Position numbers and translations under genes: made by a program. Positions 14,329 to 14,883 of a DNA stretch of 14,883 nucleotides are shown here, one piece after another. A model generated the notes under the pieces. It worked only from the letters and a program-made list of their open reading frames with translations. It did not search any database and was not told the DNA's origin. Position 1 is the stretch's first letter, and each line of letters opens with the position of its first letter. Origin of the DNA: Salegentibacter sp. (GTDB lineage Bacteria > Bacteroidota > Bacteroidia > Flavobacteriales > Flavobacteriaceae); the NCBI GenBank assembly GCA_024635815.1, contig JAGXIG010000073.1:1-14883 (forward strand), in the 5' to 3' direction.

Positions 14329-14883
14329 TTACTTATTTTTCATCCAGGTCTTAAAATCTATTTCTTGCTGAATTAGTTCCTTAAGTTCTGTGATTTCCAC
14401 TCGCGTTTGCTCCATTGTATCCCGGTAACGTACTGTCACTTTTTTATCTTCAAGTGAATCGTGATCTACGGTAATACAAAGTGGGGTTCCCACTGCATCC
14501 TGCCTGCGGTACCTACGCCCAATGGCGTCCTTTTCGTCATATTGCACCCTGAAATCCCATTTTAATTCTTCTATAATTTCTTGGGCAAGCTCGGGTAAAC
14601 CGTCTTTCTTCACTAACGGAAGCACCGCTGCTTTGGTTGGCGCCAAAATTGCTGGTAATTTCAATACCGTCCGGCTGGTCCCGCCTTCGAGTTCTTCTTC
14701 TTCCAGGGAAGCTGAAAAAACCGCTAAAAACATTCGGTCTAAACCAATAGAAGTTTCAATTACATATGGCACGTAATTTTCTTTCATTTCAGGATCGTAG
14801 AAACGTAATTTCTTTCCTGAATGTTCTTCGTGTGCTTTAAGGTCAAAATCTGTTCTGGAATGGATTCCTTCCAGTTCCTTAAA
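14329..14883 (-). CDS. glyS: Glycyl-tRNA synthetase, C-terminal third (5' end outside window)
   Basis: The frame is open from the right edge to the TAA at 14329-14331, giving 184 residues of the C-terminus. ELEGIHSRTDFDLKAHEEHS and NYVPYVIETSIGLDRMFL (class II motif 3, with Gly-Leu-Asp-Arg) mark the end of the catalytic domain of the single-chain, homodimeric type of glycyl-tRNA synthetase found in archaea, eukaryotes and Bacteroidota. After an acidic insert (SLEEEELEGG) comes the anticodon-binding domain: LPAILAPTKAAVLPLVKKDG, GRRYRRQDAVGTPLCITVD and VTVRYRDTMEQTRVEI. The enzyme charges tRNA-Gly in the cytoplasm. The start and the N-terminal motifs 1 and 2 are off the right edge. It is followed by a strong intrinsic terminator. 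Confidence 0.96.
   Translation of the reverse strand, partial: FKELEGIHSRTDFDLKAHEEHSGKKLRFYDPEMKENYVPYVIETSIGLDRMFLAVFSASLEEEELEGGTSRTVLKLPAILAPTKAAVLPLVKKDGLPELAQEIIEELKWDFRVQYDEKDAIGRRYRRQDAVGTPLCITVDHDSLEDKKVTVRYRDTMEQTRVEITELKELIQQEIDFKTWMKNK

Noticed and set aside
14786..14800. ATTTCAGGATCG in glyS as a second copy of the repeat at 7791-7831
   Set aside because: Only about 10 bases agree, and they lie in conserved coding sequence (FYDPEM), so it is chance.
1..14883. A new defence, mobile or biosynthetic gene system
   Set aside because: Gene by gene, the window is core metabolism, DNA repair, translation and envelope proteins in compact runs. I see no transposase, integrase, toxin-antitoxin pair, CRISPR repeat or long stretch without genes.

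Overview
The window is an AT-rich stretch of ordinary bacterial chromosome from the phylum Bacteroidota, most likely a marine member of the Flavobacteriaceae. The best guess is the Gramella/Christiangramia, Salegentibacter or Zunongwangia group. The evidence is a type IX secretion (T9SS) C-terminal sorting domain, a DUF4270-type lipoprotein with acidic residues after the lipid-anchored cysteine, promoters of the TAnnTTTG type, and starts without a clear Shine-Dalgarno sequence. The genus is inferred from gene content and order as I remember them, not from an alignment. Coding density is very high: no gap without a gene exceeds 115 bases, and I see no rRNA, tRNA, CRISPR array, phage or insertion sequence.

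Layout. (1) 1-1690, minus strand: a glycogen-synthase-like half protein (GT5 fold, no C-terminal lobe) followed 13 bases later by a DUF4270 surface lipoprotein that runs off the left edge. (2) 1691-1800: a divergent promoter region with a TAnnTTTG element on each strand. (3) 1801-6552, plus strand: a tight run panC, panD, flippase-like membrane protein, esterase-like secreted protein, radA, with gaps of 3, 4, 37 and 19 bases. (4) 6655-7785, plus strand: a lipoprotein M23 peptidase with a C-terminal SH3-like domain. (5) 7786-7833: the convergent junction, holding what looks like half of a dispersed palindromic repeat. (6) 7831-14213, minus strand, in transcription order: a 988-residue T9SS-secreted protein, a DinB-like protein, exonuclease III (xth), an OmpA-family lipoprotein and a Tas-like aldo/keto reductase. 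A strong internal promoter overlaps the 3' end of the DinB-like gene, so xth-ompA-tas can be its own unit. (7) 14264-14883, minus strand: the C-terminal third of glycyl-tRNA synthetase, closed by a clear intrinsic terminator.

Functionally, panC and panD together supply pantothenate (beta-alanine, then pantothenate) for coenzyme A. radA and xth serve DNA recombination and repair. The M23 peptidase and OmpA-family lipoprotein act on or anchor to peptidoglycan. The remaining proteins are envelope or surface proteins of unknown role. No obvious new multi-gene system is visible. The most interesting points are two degenerate enzyme folds in conserved-looking settings: the GT5 half protein without its ADP-glucose motif, and an esterase-fold protein with Asp where the catalytic Ser belongs. 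The half-palindrome repeat is also worth a genome search.
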